Shown here: piece after piece, positions 6,408 to 8,060 of the stretch | Position numbering within the stretch: position 1 is the first letter of the stretch | Layout: each line of letters opens with the position of its first letter | The notes under the pieces: model-generated | What the model was told of the DNA's origin: nothing | Databases searched by the model: none | Seen by the model: only the letters and a program-made list of their open reading frames with translations | Made by a program: the position numbers and the translations under genes | Source: Porphyromonadaceae bacterium UBA7555 | GTDB lineage: Bacteria; Bacteroidota; Bacteroidia; Bacteroidales; Muribaculaceae | Direction: 5' to 3' | Length of the DNA: 8,060 bases | NCBI GenBank assembly: GCA_002478045.1 | Contig: DLLT01000013.1 | Location: 1 to 8,060 of the forward strand

Positions 6408-7526
6408 TCAATGAAATATGCTGTATCCGCCGGCAGGGGTGGACCCTACGCAACCCATAAGCTCGAGCTGAAACAATGCGTCTTGCACGTCCGCGAGGGA
6501 CATTGAGACAGCAGACGCAATTTGCACAGGCAGGCTGTCGGCGTTGGCGTCCAGATATTGGATGATACGCTGCTGTTCCTCGGTAAGATCCAACGGTAAT
6601 TGTTTCTGCTGAGGTGCGTCATTGTGGGCCCAACCCAAATACTCGGCCAATTCGCCCGGCTCGGTGAGGAGGTGCGCAAAGTTGGTGCTTATAAGGTTAT
6701 TGCACCCACGGCTATATTGGTCGGTGGTACGTCCGGGGAGTGCAAAAACATCTCTGTCATACGAATTGGCAAGGCTTGCAGTGGTCATAGACCCTCCTTT
6801 TCGGTCGCTTTCCATCACCAATAGGCAGTCGCACATACCGGCAACAATTCGGTTTCGCGCCAGAAATAGTGACGGATTGGTGTGGCTTTCGAAGTCGTAT
6901 TCGGTGAGTACCGCGCCTCCGTTCTGTATCATCTTGACAGCGACGGGACGGTGCGTCTCGGGATATATACGGTCTAAGGGTACGGCACTGACGGCGACAG
7001 TGGGTACTCCTGCATCGAGTGCCGCACGGTGGGCTGCCACATCAATACCGTATGCCAAACCGCTGACGACAACCAAGTCCGGAACTATTGAGGCCAATTC
7101 GGAAACGAATTTTGAAGTAGAAGAGACGCCATAAGAAGTCGCACGGCGAGTGCCTACTACCGAGATTATGTGGCTTGCATTTAGGTCGGTATCTCCGGCT
7201 ATAAATAAGCCCAAAGGTGCATCGGCGCAGTTGGCCAAACGGCGAGGGAAACGGCTGTCCGAGTAATATATAAAGTCAACATTTATTTGCCGGGCATGTC
7301 GAGCTTGCCGCAAAGCCCTTTCGAGCAAGGCGCGGCGATAACCATCTTCCAGTATCGGTGAACGAGCGTTCATAGTTCTTTGCAGTTCGGCCTCGGACAT
7401 TCCGAAAAAGCGGCGTTCATCGCCGACTTTATTGAGAATTTGTGTCCCCAACGAAAGGTTGTTGCCTTTCAGCCTTGCAAAGGCGATATGTAGTACGAGG
7501 TCATCGTAGCTATCGATGTCCGGCAT
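6408..7526 (-). CDS. dprA: DprA/Smf, DNA-processing protein A
   Basis: The 372-residue protein is DprA, which binds single-stranded DNA in the cytoplasm and loads RecA on it during natural transformation and possibly other repair. The Rossmann-like core shows SVVGTRRATSYG (122-133), VSGLAYGIDVAAH (154-166), FLARNRIVAGM (221-231), KGGSMTTASLA (243-253), DVFALPG (259-265) and GCNNLI (274-279). A C-terminal winged-helix region (about 311-370) is the part that in other species contacts DNA or partners. The loop AVSAVPLDRIYPETH (178-192) is unusual, as most relatives have a glycine where P183 stands in the (G/H)GLDxxYP motif. The frame is open upstream to 7589, but that start would overlap the thioesterase by 53 bp. 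I chose the ATG at 7524-7526, 10 bp past the thioesterase stop, which gives the usual N-terminus. It is likely co-transcribed with the thioesterase. Presence of dprA alone does not show that the host is transformable. Confidence 0.95.
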   Translation of the reverse strand: MPDIDSYDDLVLHIAFARLKGNNLSLGTQILNKVGDERRFFGMSEAELQRTMNARSPILEDGYRRALLERALRQARHARQINVDFIYYSDSRFPRRLANCADAPLGLFIAGDTDLNASHIISVVGTRRATSYGVSSTSKFVSELASIVPDLVVVSGLAYGIDVAAHRAALDAGVPTVAVSAVPLDRIYPETHRPVAVKMIQNGGAVLTEYDFESHTNPSLFLARNRIVAGMCDCLLVMESDRKGGSMTTASLANSYDRDVFALPGRTTDQYSRGCNNLISTNFAHLLTEPGELAEYLGWAHNDAPQQKQLPLDLTEEQQRIIQYLDANADSLPVQIASAVSMSLADVQDALFQLELMGCVGSTPAGGYSIFH

Positions 7527-7536
7527 TCTCTTATAA

Positions 7537-7950
7537 TTATTTAGACGATTCAATGTATTTGCCAAAAGCTTCGAGAAGACGCTCGCCACGTGTCAAGTGT
7601 CCGTTTTCGATACATGCCACAGTGACTTCGGCGCGCAGCACCGGCGTCTCGTCGGGACGGTATATATCCTGGTAGAATATAAAGGCAGCGCCACGACGTC
7701 CGAGACGCAGACAGCTGACAAAGCTATCACCGATGCGCAACGGCGTTTTGTATTCAATGTTCACACGTGCCAATACCGGGTCGATGCCCATTGTGTGCAT
7801 CTCGCCAAAGGTTAAGCCCGCTTGTCGACAAAATTCGTGGCGGGTGTGCTCCAAGTAGTGCAGATAGTTGGCGTTGTTCACGATGCCCTGATAATCAAGC
7901 TCGTAGTCTCGCACCTGCATCTCTAAGGTAAATATATATTGGTCGAACAT
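7537..7950 (-). CDS. Acyl-CoA thioesterase of the 4HBT (YbgC/FadM-like) family
   Basis: This 137-residue protein has the hot-dog fold signature of the 4-hydroxybenzoyl-CoA thioesterase family, enzymes that hydrolyse acyl-CoA or acyl-ACP thioesters as cytoplasmic multimers. The defining motif is VRDYELDYQGIVNNANYLHY (13-32), with D19 as the expected catalytic aspartate, followed by E34-H-T-R. The length is typical. The acyl substrate cannot be told from sequence; YbgC-like relatives act on short-chain or phospholipid-linked substrates and others on 1,4-dihydroxynaphthoyl-CoA in menaquinone synthesis. The start codon is 23 bp downstream of a good -7 box. It is followed after 10 bp by dprA, so the two are probably one transcript, with no obvious shared function. 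The family is secure, the reaction is not. Confidence 0.92.
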   Translation of the reverse strand: MFDQYIFTLEMQVRDYELDYQGIVNNANYLHYLEHTRHEFCRQAGLTFGEMHTMGIDPVLARVNIEYKTPLRIGDSFVSCLRLGRRGAAFIFYQDIYRPDETPVLRAEVTVACIENGHLTRGERLLEAFGKYIESSK

Positions 7951-7973
7951 AATGTGTATTGCATAAGAAAAAA

Positions 7974-7981
7974 CAAAGATA
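7974..7981 (-). promoter_or_regulatory. Bacteroidetes-type -7 box of the thioesterase-dprA transcript
   Basis: The minus strand reads TATCTTTG here, an exact match to the TAnnTTTG box recognised by the Bacteroidetes primary sigma factor. Transcription would start near 7966-7968, leaving a leader of about 17 nt before the thioesterase ATG at 7950. A clear -33 TTTG at the usual distance is not present; that position is covered by the palindrome at 7994-8006. Confidence 0.65.
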
Positions 7982-7993
7982 ACACTTTATTTT

Positions 7994-8006
7994 GATACAG
8001 CGTATC
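7994..8006. promoter_or_regulatory. Palindrome over the -33 region, possible operator
   Basis: The sequence gatac-agc-gtatc is a perfect 5-3-5 inverted repeat. It lies 12 bp upstream of the -7 box and so overlaps where sigma would contact the -33 element. A dimeric regulator bound here could block or replace that contact. The role is inferred from position and symmetry only. Confidence 0.3.
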
Positions 8007-8017
8007 GGCCAAAGGCA

Positions 8018-8032
8018 ATTTTCGTTGAAAAT
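8018..8032. repeat. Second palindrome upstream of the thioesterase promoter
   Basis: The sequence attttc-gtt-gaaaat is a perfect 6-3-6 inverted repeat whose centre is 25 bp from that of the 7994-8006 palindrome. It could be a second regulator site or a hairpin belonging to whatever lies to the right of the window. Both arms are AT-rich, so chance is plausible. The rest of 8033-8060 shows no gene start. Confidence 0.25.
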
Positions 8033-8060
8033 AAAAATGGAAAGATTCAGATAAGAAGTG

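Noticed and set aside
7527..7589. Upstream ATG for dprA at 7589 giving 21 extra residues
   Set aside because: It would overlap the end of the thioesterase gene by 53 bp; the extra segment is not DprA-like, while the ATG at 7526 gives tight 10-bp spacing.
364..7589. The three DNA-handling genes (Pif1-like helicase, rmuC, dprA) as one defence or recombination system
   Set aside because: They lie in different transcription units with metabolic genes between them, and each is a common chromosomal gene on its own.
1..8060. tRNA, rRNA, CRISPR array, riboswitch or insertion sequence
   Set aside because: Reading the gaps between genes showed no cloverleaf, regularly spaced repeats, transposase or terminal inverted repeats.

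Overview
The window looks like a stretch of ordinary Bacteroidales-type chromosome (possibly a gut Muribaculaceae/Porphyromonadaceae-like organism; this is an inference). Supporting signs are a consensus Bacteroidetes -7 box (TAnnTTTG form) in front of the thioesterase gene, start codons with A-rich leaders and no clear Shine-Dalgarno, a Pif1-family helicase carrying C-terminal TPRs, a compact single-chain L-serine dehydratase, and a short lipoprotein with an acidic stretch after the lipobox cysteine.

Layout. Positions 1-363 hold no intact gene. On the minus strand at 2-199 there is the middle of a phage head-morphogenesis (Mu F / SPP1 gp7-like) protein, running out of the window on the left and broken at its 5' side by a stop. 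Next to it is an 11-bp direct repeat and a doubtful 30-codon reading frame. From 364 to 2442 (+) runs the Pif1-like helicase with TPRs. It converges, with 34 bp between stop codons, on a minus-strand run that fills the rest of the window. In order of transcription (right to left) this run is: a 4HBT-fold acyl-CoA thioesterase (7537-7950), dprA (6408-7526), udp (5453-6331), sdaA (4216-5427), a small lipoprotein (3682-4200) and rmuC (2477-3565).

How the genes work together. The thioesterase and dprA are 10 bp apart and probably share the promoter at about 7974-7981. udp, sdaA and the lipoprotein are spaced 25 and 15 bp apart and look like one transcription unit: uridine phosphorolysis, serine deamination to pyruvate, and an envelope protein of unknown role. 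A 10-bp-stem hairpin at 3628-3664 separates this unit from rmuC. Three genes (Pif1-like helicase, rmuC, dprA) handle DNA (helicase; limiting rearrangement; loading RecA on single-stranded DNA), but they lie in different transcription units and I see no evidence that they form one system.

I did not find a convincing undescribed system. The items most worth a second look are the phage-gene remnant and repeat at the left edge, the altered loop in DprA, the paired palindromes above the thioesterase promoter, and the uncharacterised lipoprotein attached to udp-sdaA.
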